A DNA stretch of 64,000 bases from positions 22,720-86,719 of the forward strand of contig JAKCPI010031576.1 in assembly GCA_023213315.1 (NCBI GenBank). The letters run 5' to 3'. Source of the DNA: Euborellia annulipes (lineage: Eukaryota > Arthropoda > Insecta > Dermaptera > Anisolabididae). Positions within the stretch are counted from its first letter, which is position 1. Each line of letters begins with the position of its first letter. Position numbers and translations under genes: made by a program. The notes beneath the pieces are model-generated. The model did no database searches. It was not told the DNA's origin and worked only from the letters and a program-made list of their open reading frames with translations. Below are positions 22,831 through 34,199 of this stretch, in pieces.

Positions 22831-24146
22831 CCCATATAATCCCGGTGGTGCGAAAACGCACCATTTCGTATATTATTTTAAAATCTTATTTTTCTAAAAA
22901 AGTACTTGAAATAAATTATTGGTGTTTGTTTTATATTAAAGCCAAGACTCTATTCTCCATGGAAATTCACTCATTCACTTGTCAAAGTTTAATAGAAGGT
23001 CACAGGGTTTGTCTAAAGTTGTCACTAATTTTCACTTCTGAAATTTCATCGACTTCTCGAAGAAAAGATTAAATTTCTACTTTATAATTCGCTCATATTC
23101 AAATAAAAGGTGTCTCTTATGTTTTTTAGAGAGTTACTAAATGATATCCAATAGTTAGCTATTATGTCAATTTGTAAGTTTTAGAGATATAGGGCCATCT
23201 TTTTAAATGGTGCGAAAACGCACCACCGGGCACATGGGATATCAAAATTATCACTACTTTCCACGCCTTAACACTACGTAGCGAAGAGGAAAAAAGTGGA
23301 ATTGGTCCAAATTTTCGACTTGCTGATTACAAAGAAAATACACATAATTAAAAAGCATTATTATTATTAGGCCTATATTATTATTTTTATTTATTTAGAG
23401 GTTAAAGGTATTTTGTTTTTGATTTAGGATTGGAACAACCTATCAAACCATTGACGCTCAACGGCTCCTAACGATTGAATCCGTCTTGTTTTAGGTTTCT
23501 TACTGATTCAAATTGCAAAAAAGAAATCGAGCACCCACTACTGGTTGATATGTATAATAAAAATATGGACGGCATTGATCGTTTCGATGAAAACAACGCC
23601 GTTTATCGGCAACATAGGTATTCGTTCGAAGAAATGGTGGTGGGCAATTCTTTCTTTCTTTAGAGAATAGATTTTTGTATCCAAAATGCCTGGCATCTGT
23701 GTAGAGATCCTGCAATTTGAAGCAGTAGGAAGCCTAAAGCAAGAGGGATTCAATCGTTAGGAGTGTTTAGTGTCAATGGTTTGATCGGTTGTTCCAATCC
23801 TAAATCAAAAACAAAATACCTTTACCCTCTAAATAAATAAAAATAATAATAATAGGCCTAATAATAATAATGTCTATTATTCTTTTGTATTTTCTTGGTA
23901 ACCCGGAAGCCAAAAATTTGGACCAATTCCATTTCCTTCCTCTTCGCTATACACTCTTATGTAGTTAATAGCCGGGGAACTTTTGACATCCCATGTGCCC
24001 GGTGGTGCGTTTTCGCACCATGCTCTAATTCATCCTAAAAAAGGAATTGAGAAAAAAAAATTATTTTCATGTTCTAGGACCCAATCGTGACCACATATCA
24101 AAAAATAAAAAAATCCGTGACCAAAAAAGTTTTGGGCTTATATGGG
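22831..24146. mobile_element. piggyBac-type element, TTAA flanks
   Basis: Termini CCCATATAATCCC and GGGCTTATATGGG are inverted, bounded by TTAA on each side (22827-22830, 24147-24150): the piggyBac signature. Perfect palindromes GGTGCGAAAACGCACC occur near the left end (22846), at 23211 and, inverted, at 24005. The central 23205-24030 is itself a fold-back with arms of about 320 bp around a transposase scrap. No full transposase. Confidence 0.85.
23475..23663 (+). pseudogene. piggyBac transposase fragment
   Basis: Encodes HPLLVDMYNKNMDGIDRFDE and then YRQHRYSFEEM. This matches the YNxxMxGVDxxDQxxxxYxxxR block near the C-terminal end of the piggyBac DDE domain. The first dozen codons (NPSCFRFLTDSNC) recur in inverted orientation on the minus strand at 23753-23715 as NPSCFRLPTASNC, because both lie in the fold-back arms. 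Confidence 0.75.
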
Positions 24147-24150
24147 TTAA

Positions 24151-25560
24151 GTAAAATCGTTTGGTAGGTATTCTTAAAACAAAATTGTGCAACAAGGATT
24201 TGATTTAAATAAATAATTGTTAAAAAAAAAAATTGAAAAATTTTATTATTTTTTTTTATTTTAATAATTTTTATCTTCTCTTAGACTTCCGAGGCTCAGT
24301 TTCAATCAGCCCGCGGCCCACGGGTTGGGAACCGCTGCTCTATATATATTAATATTAACATATATAGAGGTAAGAGAAAGAAAAATCTATATTTATAATA
24401 GCAGAGTGTCCGTCTGTCCGTCTGTCACCAACTTGCCGTAATTTTGCCATCTTATAGAGGACGTTATCGAGAGTCCAGGAAAAAGACTCGGGTCCGCAAT
24501 TTATCGAAAGGGCAGACGCAAAAAATTATAGAATTTGCCAATTGGATAGCATTGAGTTGATTGTCTGGCCTTATGAAAAATTAAAAGCAATTAATTAAAA
24601 TAATTAAATAATTAAATCTCTCTAAGGAAAAATAATAAAAATTGTTATATAATTAAATTTTTATTTATTTTTTTTCTTTATGGACTCGAATTGAATAAAG
24701 ACAGACAGCCTTGCAAGCAAATGGTGTGCATATTACAAGGCACCGCCGGCAAGTGCTGCGCCTCTGGTGTCCATTCTATAAACCCTTTTGTTAAAATGAA
24801 ATTAATCTAATTTAATCAAACAAATTTCATAAAATTAGTATAAATATCACGAAGGGGACAACCTAAAGGGGGGAGGGAAGGGGGCCTAAAAGGCGCCCCC
24901 CTCCTCGAAAAAGCAAAAATTCAAATATTGTGGTATATGGGGCTCTGGAGTTGCATTTGAATAGAAAGAAAGCGAAGGTAATGAGTGCGAGTGAGATGGA
25001 GAGAGTCGCTTAAAGATGCTGACTCTCCGCTCTTGGTGCACGCAAACAATGCGCTTGGCGTCATCTTTTCCCAGAAGCTATTAAAGACAGAAATAAAAAA
25101 AAATAAAACTATTTGTTTTTTTTTTTTTATATTCATCAAATTAGAAGAAAAAAACAAATTAAATAATTTAAAAAAATGAATATGAAAAAATTATTTTAAT
25201 AAAGGAAATAAATATATTCTAACTTTTGATTGATTATTGAGGTGGGATTTCTTTATTTTTCTTCCTGAGACGGGTGTTAGAGTTAATTGTATTTTCAATT
25301 TATATTTGGGCCTCTAAGATCATTTGACTTTTGGGAAATTAAATAAAATGGCTTCCAGCAGGTGAGAGACTCAACACTCAGCGGGTCACCTATCCACGGT
25401 CCAGCAGTTCTCAGCCTTGCTTGACCCGAATTTTCTCGATTTTTTTCTGCCTTTTCTCAGAAGCTATTAAATTTAAAAATGTTATTTTTTTTATACTCAA
25501 CAAATTAAAAAATATCAAACAATTAAAAAAATTATTTTAATAATTACCTTCGATAATTAA
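24151..25560. other. Intron; a single hAT-type end, otherwise nothing
   Basis: At 24306-24336 the sequence GGCCCACGGGTTGGGAACCG followed by CTG has the form of a hAT right end, but no matching left end was found. A (TA) and TCTGTCCG-repeat stretch is at about 24345-24425. The rest is AT-rich with G/C homopolymers (24870-24900). Confidence 0.4.
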
Positions 25561-25605
25561 AAATCTATTCAGTTTTTGAAAAAATGTCAAAGAATAAAAA
25601 CTTTT

Positions 25606-27692
25606 TAAAATAATAATAATAGTTTAGTTTATTTGATTAAATATTTTTTTTATACATTTAGAACACAAAAAAATATACAAAATTACATTTTATTTCCTCT
25701 ATCTTCCAAAGTTCAAAATATGATCTTTCAATAATCTCTTAAATTTATTAAAATCATTTTTTATTTCCTTCATTTCTCTGGGCAACTTATTAAACAATGA
25801 GAGAAAAAAAATATCCTCTTGTATCTCTTTGTTGTCTTACATTTATCGATTATAAAATTATTTTTATCTCTCAATTCATACTTATTTTCACCCAATTTTA
25901 GTTTTTCTGCAAGATATTGTGGCATTAGGTTATTATTAATTCTATATATGACATTCAGGGAGTTAAACAATATTCTTTCACTGACACTATACAAATCTAA
26001 AGTTTTCAACATTATATTTATAGATGTGTACCTACTACATTTCAGTATAAGTCTCATACATCTATTCTGTCTTTTTTGTAAATCATCTATACAATATCTT
26101 GGAAGGATGTTCAAAAGAGTGCTACAATAATTTATGTGAGGTTCTATAATTGATTTATACATTAATAGTTTTGTTGACATTGACAAATTTTTAGATATTC
26201 TTCCCAAAAAATAACATTTTTTCGAAATTTTATTTAACAAATAATTTCCATGTTCTTTAAAATTTAAATCTTTATCAATTATTACACCTAGGTATTTTAT
26301 TTTATCTACTTCTTCCAAGATATTGTTGTTAATTCTAAGTGGCTCAACATTTACATCTTTAGCATTTAATTTTATATATTTACATTTTTTCATATTAAGA
26401 GCCATGTTATTATGACATAAATACATATATAAACTCTTTAAATCTTCATTTATTTTAACAATCATTTCTCTACTATTATGACCACTCACATACAACATGG
26501 TGTTATCAGCAAAAACATTAACTTTACAATGCTTTATACATTTTTCAATATCATTTATATACAGTAAAAATAATAATGGACCCAACACTGTTCCTTGTGG
26601 TACTCCGAAATTTACCAGAATTTTCTCCGAGTAAGAGCCGTCGTAGTTCACTATCTGGTATCTATGATTAAGATATGACTTAAACCAGTTCAACACATTT
26701 CCCCTTATTCCATATTTATTTAATTTGTCCAATAGTATCTTCCTATTCACTGTTTCGAATGCCCTTTTATAATCGAGAAATACCGCAATCACCATTTCAC
26801 CCCTCTCAAAATCCTCTAGCCATTCATCAGTTATTTTTAGTAGAATACTTTCACATGAATGATGTGGCCTAAATCCAGATTGATAAGTCGACAGAATATT
26901 AAATTTCTCACAAAAAGTCATTAATTGTTCTTTCACGGCCATTTCTAAAATTTTTTCATACACAGGGATGGTATTTATAGGTCTAAATTCACTGCATTTA
27001 TTTGTCCCAGTTATTTTTGGCACAGGTATTACTGTCGATGTCTTCCAATTTTCAGGAAATTTTCCTCCTCTCAATGAAGAATTTATTACGTTCAAAAATC
27101 TATTAGCAATGATATCTATTGCATCCCTTATAATTTCTGTCGTCAGTCCATCCTCTCCACACCCTCCCGTATTCTTCAAATCCTTGATCATCCTCTTTAA
27201 TTCCTTCATATCCAATCTCTTGAAATCCAAAAACTCTCCCTCTGCTGCATCTTCGTTTGTATAAATAGGGCATGAATCTTTCCATTTGAGTCTTTCTTCA
27301 TTTATTTCTTTTACGATTTCCTCAATACTTTTGACAAAATAGTCATTAAATTTATTTGCTATTTTAAAGGGCTGCCTTATATTTTCATTTTCAAATACTA
27401 TACTTTCAGGCAATTCATTTTTTTTATCTGGTAACAATAATTTTAAAGTTTTCCACATTTCTCTACTATTTCTTTTGTTTTTATCGATCAATTCATAATA
27501 ATATTTATTTTTAGCATACTTCATCTTGTTGACCACCTTGTTTCTCATTTTCTTATATTCTTCCCACAAGTTCTCATCTTTAGTTTCTTTAAAATCCTTG
27601 TATATCCTGTCTCTTTCGTTCATTACATCTATAATGTCCTGATTTATCCATTTATTATTGCCTGAATTTAGGGGAATAGAGTAATTTATCAC
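25606..27692 (-). pseudogene. 5'-truncated LINE with mutated RT active site
   Basis: A 640-codon minus-strand frame with the whole RT domain: GCGEDGLTTEIIRDA, FRPINTIPVYEKILE, YQSGFRPHHSC, VAVFLDYKRAFETVN-type block, GVPQGTVLGPLLFLLYINDI. The catalytic box is FADNTML where FADDTML is expected, so one metal-binding Asp is changed. The frame shifts in a T-run near 25810; the true C-terminus (LFNKLPREMKEIKNDF) continues to about 25714. The 3' end is a short TTATTA tract. It inserted into a family A repeat (25561-25607 / 27689-27950). Endonuclease and ORF1 are absent. Confidence 0.9.
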
Positions 27693-27950
27693 AATATGAT
27701 AAAAAAATAGAAAATTTCGAAATTTCTGAAAAAACTTATTAGGTAAAGTACTACTTTCAAGTGACGTACTTACTCCAAAAGTTGATAGAAATCTATAATT
27801 TTAGTGTAAGGAGCATATACCAAATTTCATCCATCTAACTGCTTTGGTTTTTAAGCAATCGTGTTTACACACACACACACACTCAAACGTAATTCCAAAA
27901 GAATATACCAGAAAGTCTCGGGGAAGTCATTCCCCATATTCTTCTATTTT

Positions 27951-29075
27951 AATATCTACCTCTTTAAATCTATTAATGAATGAAAATCGAAAGTGCTCTA
28001 TCCTAGCACAAATTTAAAGAAAGAGAAAATTAATAATTTAATCCATTAAAATATTCTAAAAATCAAGGTCAACCATTCATATATATATTTGTTAAAACAA
28101 AAATAAAATATTATAAAATAAATTCTCAATTTTTATATTAAGAGGTATTTACCAAGAGCAGATTATAATTTCAATTAAAGTCGATTCTAGCCGCCGCACG
28201 TAGACAAATTGTAAAGAGCCAAGCAATCACCAAGTGATATAAATTTATTATTTTTAAACAATATTGTTATTTAAACAAAAAATGATTTTAAAATAAAAAT
28301 AGGCTATTTTCTTTAGAGTTAAAAAAAAAAATCTAACATTTTTATTCGCTTCTCCTTAAAAAAATTTAATTTAAGCTTGTAACCAGCAAATTAATTTATT
28401 TTAATTTCGATTCTAATTTCCCAATATTATTTTTTATTTTTTTATCTAATTCTCAAGTAGAAAATCCGTTTATTTTCTCTAAAATTTTTCTAACGTCTTT
28501 TAACGACTTTTGTATAAAATTGTCCGTCTCCTCATGCGAACGACACGAGCACAATTCAATTGCTTTGTGACTTAATTAATGACCCAGTTTTTTTTTTCTC
28601 TAATTAAAATATTTCTACGTTCTACAACTTGTTACCTGTTATACATTTTTATCGTTATTTATTATATTATTGTATCATTTTAAAGAAGAATTAAACCAAT
28701 TACGTGTTAATTAATAATTGTTAAATCAAAAATTTCGTGTTGTCATTTGGTGTGTGTGCGTGTGAACCCTTCCCCCACCATCAACCATCTTCAACGATAA
28801 TTTGGCAACGGGAAACGAAAATTCAACAATGTTGGTACCCAACCTGGAGCCAGCAGAAAATCATCTATCATAAATAGCATCCAATCCTGGAGCTAACTGC
28901 ATAATAATTATTATAAATGGCACCCAATCTAGGGCAAACTTTATAATATCTATTATAAGCTTTTTATTACAATGTAAAAAAGAAATATTATTTTTATTCT
29001 TATTTTAATAAATAAATTTAGTTACCTTCAAGTTTTTGACAAGTAGCTAAATACCTTTCTTTTTGCCATTTTTTA
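27951..29075. other. Intron, nothing recognised
   Basis: AT-rich. About 28740-28960 has a somewhat richer composition with the phrases ACCCAACCTGGAGCCAGCAG and CCAATCCTGGAGCTAACTGC, a degenerate internal repeat. No ORF or TIR is supported. Confidence 0.5.
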
Positions 29076-29321
29076 ATGTCATCGAAAAGAAAAATATCCG
29101 ATAACTTTATTGAACCCCAATCTAAAAAAAAAAATTTATTCTTCGTGTAAAGGTTTAAATCCACCAGCTTATGAATCAGTCTCAAGTGATTCAGAAGAAG
29201 ATGAAATTGATACTGATTTTGAGAAATTCTGCGCCTTAGTATCCAATGCAATCAATCTATTTCAGAAAAATTCCTGGGCCTTCAGATATTTCTCAAGTGA
29301 TATGTGAGAGTGCATGCCAAC

Positions 29322-29507
29322 CAGGGCCGGATCTAGGGGGGGGGCAGTGGGTGAATGTGCCCCGGGCGGCAGATATCAGGGGGCGGCAATTAAAGAAAGA
29401 TTTACTAAAAACAAGGTAAAATGATATGAATTTTGTATAGAAAATTTTAAGGAGGGGGCGGCAAATTAACTTTGCCCCCCCTAAAAAATCTCCTAGTTCC
29501 GGCCCTG
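29322..29507. mobile_element. hAT-type MITE, TSD ATGCCAAC
   Basis: Ends CAGGGCCGGATC and GTTCCGGCCCTG, perfect 8-bp ATGCCAAC on both sides (29314-29321, 29508-29515). 186 bp, GC-rich termini and AAAGAAAGATTTA interior. Confidence 0.9.
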
Positions 29508-30432
29508 ATGCCAACCAAAACTGAAAATGTTTCCTTGCACGACATTCGGTAAGGTTTCAACAGAGTTGGGTTATTTACATGATTTTGCAGTTATTTACAA
29601 AAAATCTCGTAAATAACTGTAATTTATTTAAATAACTCGGGTGCGCATGCGCGAACCCCTCGAGAAAGGAAATTATCAGATAAAATTCATCAGATTCAAA
29701 CAAAAACAAGATTCATACTTAATAATTTCACATTTTATATATTTAAAAATAATATGAGATGCTTTTAAAATGTTTTAATCCAAATTTTGTTTTTTTCTTT
29801 ATTAGCAATATAAAATGCTTCTTGAAAGATCTAATTAAGATAAAATTAAATAGTATAGTTTTTCCTTCTATTTATATTCTTGTTATATTTTAGAAACCAA
29901 AACAAATATTACTTGTGAATTTTTTCAAAATCTTGAGGATTCATATAGTAATGGAGGGTTGCCAGACCAGATACCACTTTTCGGGTCATATATATTCTAA
30001 AATTAATTTTCCAAATGTTTAGTTCCTTATCTGAAACAAAAATTAAAAATTAAAAGCAAACTGAATATAATTAATCTGATATTAATTAATTAAAGAAAAT
30101 AATAAATATACTTTCAAATGAAATGACAGTTGTAGGTTAGATTACCATATTTAATTTTTGAATTTCATTTTTTAATTATTTTATTAACATTTTGATTATA
30201 TTATTCACTAAATAAAAAGAAAACAACATCGCCAATGCTCTAAAACACAAAAAATATGAAATAACTTGTTTTTTTCAGGCAGTTGGTTTTTTACAGTTAT
30301 TTACGACGACCTAGTTATTTACAAGGTAGTAATTTACGCGTAAATAACCGTGTAATTTATTCGGTAAATAGCTTGCCAGCTTTGAGTTTCAAGTAATTTC
30401 AGTGCTGGTTGGTATGACATTTACAAATGGCT

Positions 30433-30659
30433 CAGGGGCGTATATAGAAATTTTTTTCGGGGAGGCCTGATCTCAAAAATTTTTCTGCGAAACATTTTTT
30501 TTGCGCTGAACCAAAAAATTTTCCCGTTCGAAAAAATATTTTACCTTTTTTTTAGAGACGCAAAATTTTTCTATATTCCTATATATGTATTTTATTTATT
30601 TAGGGAATTTCGGGGGGGCCCGGGCCCCCCTCGGTCCCCCCCCCTTTTATACGCCCCTG
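30433..30659. mobile_element. hAT-type MITE, TSD AAATGGCT
   Basis: TIR CAGGGGCGTATA / TATACGCCCCTG with perfect 8-bp AAATGGCT (30425-30432, 30660-30667). 227 bp. The interior carries the ACCTTTTTTTTAGAGACGCA segment shared with elements at 31679, 36667, 44223 and 61799. Confidence 0.93.
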
Positions 30660-30919
30660 AAATGGCTTGAACATAGTGTAACAGAAGACTGTTTATTGCT
30701 TTGTAGGCCGCTTTTTTCCATCAAAAAATGATGGCAAAACAGTTTTTGTGAATTTAGGATATAGAAAATGGAAAAAAGCCAACAGTGTTGAAGGCTTTAA
30801 AAAGCATGAAAATTCTGAAGTTAATAAACAAGCCGAACTTTGTTATCAGTGCAAGATTAACCATTAGGCAGAGAAGGCGATCGCCTATGGACCCAACGCT
30901 TTTTAGGCTCCTCGAAAAT

Positions 30920-31060
30920 GATTTTTTTAACTCTTTTTCGGCATCTGAGGTCATTTAGACTCCGCCCTGTTCATTTAGATTGATTGGTGGCCAATTCAAA
31001 TAAAATTAATTTTTGCCTCGAATGCGAACCCGGGATCCCTAAAAGTGGCAAGCATCGCAA
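30920..31060 (-). mobile_element. SINE fragment (second tRNA family)
   Basis: The minus strand has CCCGGGTTCGCATTCGAGG, then a body with GGAGTCTAAATGACC and CAGATGCCGAAAAAGAG, and an A-run. It is similar to the SINE at 12798-12977 but diverged; target duplication not resolved. Confidence 0.65.
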
Positions 31061-31265
31061 GGGAATATATATAATTATTTTTCAGGGGCCCGAACTCATT
31101 TTTGAAGATTCCCCCCTCCCTCTCTTTATAAACATATTTTGAAATTATGTTTAATTCAATAAGAAAAGCTTTATGGAAATTTTATGAAAATTTTTAAAAT
31201 GAATATAATTTTTACACGACCTTTTGGGGACAAAACAAAAAGAAAGTTATGCATTTAATTCAATT

Positions 31266-31678
31266 TTTACTTTCTCTTACCTATATATGCTAATATATAG
31301 AGAGAAAGTATTGGATTCATCACAAAAATTCGATCTCGAGATTTTGGGGGATATACACGTTTTGAGGTTCCTTGAGTCCAAAAAAATGGTGTTTGCAACA
31401 TGGTCTGCGTGTGTATCTGTGAACAAAATATCTCAAGAAAGAAAAGAGTTAGGAAGGTGAAATTTTATATTTAAGTTAGGTACCCTCCTGGCACGTGACA
31501 CGAAGCTTTTGAACAAAATCGACCAAAGAGTATTACATTTTCAGTTTTTTTTTTCGATTTTCTCAAAATTCGCTCCAACGATTTTGATTAAAATTCAAAG
31601 ATCAATTATTTTTTAGATATATATTCTCATTTTGCCCTGAAAATTGTTTGAAGTACACTTTACTTTTATACTTCATAG
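31266..31678 (+). repeat. Dispersed repeat family A
   Basis: Starts with the ACTTTCTCTTACC...GAGAGAAAGTATTGG hairpin, then AAAATTCGATCTCGAGATTT, GGTACCCTCCTGGCACGTGA and GCTCCAACGATTTTGATTAA. Closely matched by 62226-62620. Non-coding apart from a short chance frame. Confidence 0.7.
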
Positions 31679-32209
31679 TAGGGCTGGACGGTAATGGATT
31701 TTCATTACCGACCTCGATAATGAAAAAAAATCCGGTTTTTCTCGAAAGTCGGTAAAAATTTTTTACCGCCCGCGGAACCAAAGTTTGCCGCCGCGGAACA
31801 TTTTTTTTTTCGCGGAACCAAAATTTTTTCCCGTCCGAAAAAATATTTTACCTTTTTTTAGAGACGCCATTTTTTTCTGCCGCCCGCGGCACAGAAATTT
31901 GTCGCCGCGGCACATTTTTTTTCGCGGAACCAAAATTTTCCCCGTCCGAAAAAATATTTTACCTTTTTTTTAAAGACGCCAATTTTTTGCCGCCCGCGGG
32001 ACAGAAATTTGCCGCCGCGGAACCAAAGTTTGCCGCCGCGGCACATTTTTGTTTTTCGCGGAACAAAAATTTTTTGCCGTCCGAAAAATAAGTTTTTACC
32101 GACTTTCGAAAAAAAACCGGTTTTTACCGAATTAGAGGTTCGTTACCGCGTTTTCGGTAAAAAATTTTTACCGGTTTTTACCGGTAAACCGGTTTACCGT
32201 CCAGCCCTA
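31679..32209. mobile_element. hAT-type MITE with internal tandem repeat, TSD CTTCATAG
   Basis: TIR TAGGGCTGGACGGTAA / TTTACCGTCCAGCCCTA with perfect 8-bp CTTCATAG (31671-31678, 32210-32217). Inside are three units of about 111 bp (anchors CCGCCCGCGG at about 31768, 31880 and 31991) carrying the CCGTCCGAAAAAATATTTTA segment. Terminal arms are rich in ACCGGTTTTTACC repeats. Confidence 0.9.
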
Positions 32210-32420
32210 CTTCATAGGAAAGATAAAATAAATGGTTGCCATGGTAACAAAATATAAATATTTTCCCATGTTTATAAATTTTATATCTTGAATTCATTTC
32301 ATCGCTAATAACTATATAGATTTGAATTGGGGTTGCCTAATTGACAGGCACTCGTGACCTTTTTCTAAAAATTTTAGACTCGTGTTTATTAAAGTTTTTG
32401 TGGTTCGATTATTATTATTA

Positions 32421-32520
32421 TTTGAGTTTTTAATTATAGACCACATTTTGTATAAATTATTTATATTTTTAATAAATAATTAATAGATCTACAAAATGTC
32501 TAAAATTAAAAACTTCCATA
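32421..32520. mobile_element. Short MITE family P (copy 1)
   Basis: AGTTTTTAATTATAGACCAC at the left and the inverse ending AAAATTAAAAACTTCCA at the right form imperfect TIRs around an AT-rich core. Related to 33228-35868 and 51210-51384. Confidence 0.55.
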
Positions 32521-32681
32521 TTATTGATAATAATTTTAGGTTTTTATATAATTTTTATTGATTTGAATATTTCATTTATTTAATTAAAAAATAAATAGAA
32601 ATTTTTTTTTTTAAACCGATTTTAGCTAGTTTTTAATATTTTTGTAATAAAATATTAACATAATTTATTTATATTTTTCAG

Positions 32682-32894
32682 TAACGGAACGAGTGCTTTC
32701 CAGAAAAGAACGACCTTGGGAGATAGTAAAAAATTTAGGAAAAGAATCTATCCGTCAAATGGAGTTGATGCGTTTTTATTTACAACTAAAACAGGATCCT
32801 CACGGGCCAAACCTTGCTCTTTTTGTAGGAAATTTGCCACCAAATCTTTCTCAACGCAATTATGAAAACTTGCTGACTGATTTTCTCGGCGCGG
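32682..32894 (+). CDS. DGKQ: DGK theta exon, RA to catalytic linker
   Basis: Encodes about residues 110-180: TERVLSRKERPWEIVKNLG, the remainder of the RA region, then LALFVGNLPPNLS, which matches the LFVGxLPPxLS block between RA and kinase domains in theta isoforms. The acceptor is TTTTTCAG; the donor is GTAATT. It ends at phase 1 and joins the next exon as GAT. The LFVGNLPP block superficially resembles an RNA-recognition motif RNP2 but is a known feature of this family. Confidence 0.9.
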
Positions 32895-33027
32895 GTAATT
32901 AAAACAAATAACAAGTAGTTTTGAAATATTTGAAATTAATTTCGTATAAATTAAATAAATAGTATTTAGTTGTCATTAAGATATACCATTACTACTTAAA
33001 ATAAATTTCTATTTTGTTTATTTTCAG

Positions 33028-33162
33028 ATAACAAATTTTCTTCAATTGGACCGATCTATTATGAATATGGCTCTATGGTTATTACTTATGAAGATTCGAG
33101 CAAAGCGGTTCAAGCTTTATATAATCTTCGGGAATCTCGATATGAAGATAAACACCTTCTTG
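33028..33162 (+). CDS. DGKQ: DGK theta exon, linker
   Basis: Encodes about residues 181-225 (NKFSSIGPIYYEYGSMVITY, then KAVQALYNLRESRYEDKHLL). It continues the linker before the kinase domain. Acceptor TTTTCAG, donor GTACGA, an acceptable but weaker donor. The intron before it is only 133 bp, the shortest but one in the window. The following intron (2.9 kb) carries a MITE that has itself been hit by a Harbinger-type element. Confidence 0.88.
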
Positions 33163-33844
33163 GTACGACAAATGAATACCATATTACATACAAATTACTT
33201 ATATGAAAATTCAAATTAATATTATTATGGAAATTGTTATAGACCACATTTAGGGAGCGTACAAGTATTACGTAACGCAATTTGGGGGGAGGGGGTCTCG
33301 TAAAACGTTACCATGCATTACAAGCAGGGGAGTCTCCCCCCCCCAGGTCGGATCGAGTTGGCAAAATCAAGGACCAGTTGACAAAATAAAAGTTATTTAA
33401 CAGAAATTAATTTATATTTTAATTTTAAAAAAAAATTAAATTTTCTTTTTTATATTTTCTCAATTACAAAAAAATTTTTTTTTTTAATTTTCAAAAAAAT
33501 AAATTTATTTTCTTTTTACTGAATATAAATTTATGCAAACACAGAAAAAATCATTAGGACTATTTTAAAAGGGAAAATAAAATATTTGAACAAAAGAAAT
33601 AATATGTTGTGGTGCAAAACACGGCTAAAAGTTTAGAAAAATTGCATTTTTTCATTTTTTTTTTTCAGGACACTCCTGAATATAATTTTTACCATCCCTG
33701 AATGCAAAAAAGTATGTTTACGATCTATAGTTTTTAACTTTCCAAAAGTTAGGCAATGCCAATGGTAAAAGATTCTACTTATTAGGGGTGTCCAATAGGG
33801 GTATGACTTTTCGACTTTTTTTTTAAGATTTCCTGTTTTACGAC

Positions 33845-34170
33845 TCAATGAACTTTTGCCTATTAATGACTAAAATGACGTTTATTCCATGAAACTATTA
33901 AAAAAGGTCACGCACAAACAACTTTGAAATTTTAGGTTGACTAGTCGCAGTCTCGTATAAGCCGATACCGGTATATATGGGATGTGATCAAAGCGGGTAG
34001 TTGAGTTTTAATTAGCTTAATTTGCTTAATTTGGTGTCAATTATAACTTTAACAACGCTCTAGAAAATCCCGGGGGAGGGGGGTAAGGGACTCTCTGGGA
34101 AGAGGTAAGCCAAAACCATAGTTATATATTTTATTTTTCTAATAAAGATTTAATGAGAAATTATATAAAT
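33845..34170 (+). repeat. Dispersed repeat family H (copy 2)
   Basis: Inverse of 12420-12740: shared TGCCTATTAATGACTAAAAT, TTATTCCATGAAA and GGGTAGTTGAGTTTTAATTA blocks. Lies inside the Harbinger-type element. Confidence 0.65.
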
Positions 34171-34199
34171 TTTAAAAAAGCAAATTTTAGTATTTTTTT

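Larger units (their letters stand above)
29076..30866 (+). pseudogene. hAT transposase remnant (TTF/ZMYM-type)
   Basis: Starts with an MSSKRKISDNFIEPQSKKK-like N-terminus at 29076, frameshifts at an A-run into ESVSSDSEEDEIDTDFEKF, and resumes at 30661-30850 with KWLEHSVTEDCLLL, a frameshift, then VNLGYRKWKKANSVEGFKKH followed by ENSE. The GYRKWKKA...FKKHENSE pattern is the TTF-type zinc finger found before the DDE domain of ZMYM-like hAT transposases. Two hAT MITEs and another insertion (about 29545-30410) interrupt it; the catalytic domain is missing. Confidence 0.6.

Noticed and set aside
31785..32257. Phe/Pro-rich frames with repeated RGTKIFPVRKN
   Set aside because: Translation of the 111-bp tandem units in a hAT MITE; both strands are open by composition.
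32800..32850. RNA-recognition motif (LFVGNLPP)
   Set aside because: The exon is in frame with DGK exons on both sides and this block is a normal feature of theta kinases.
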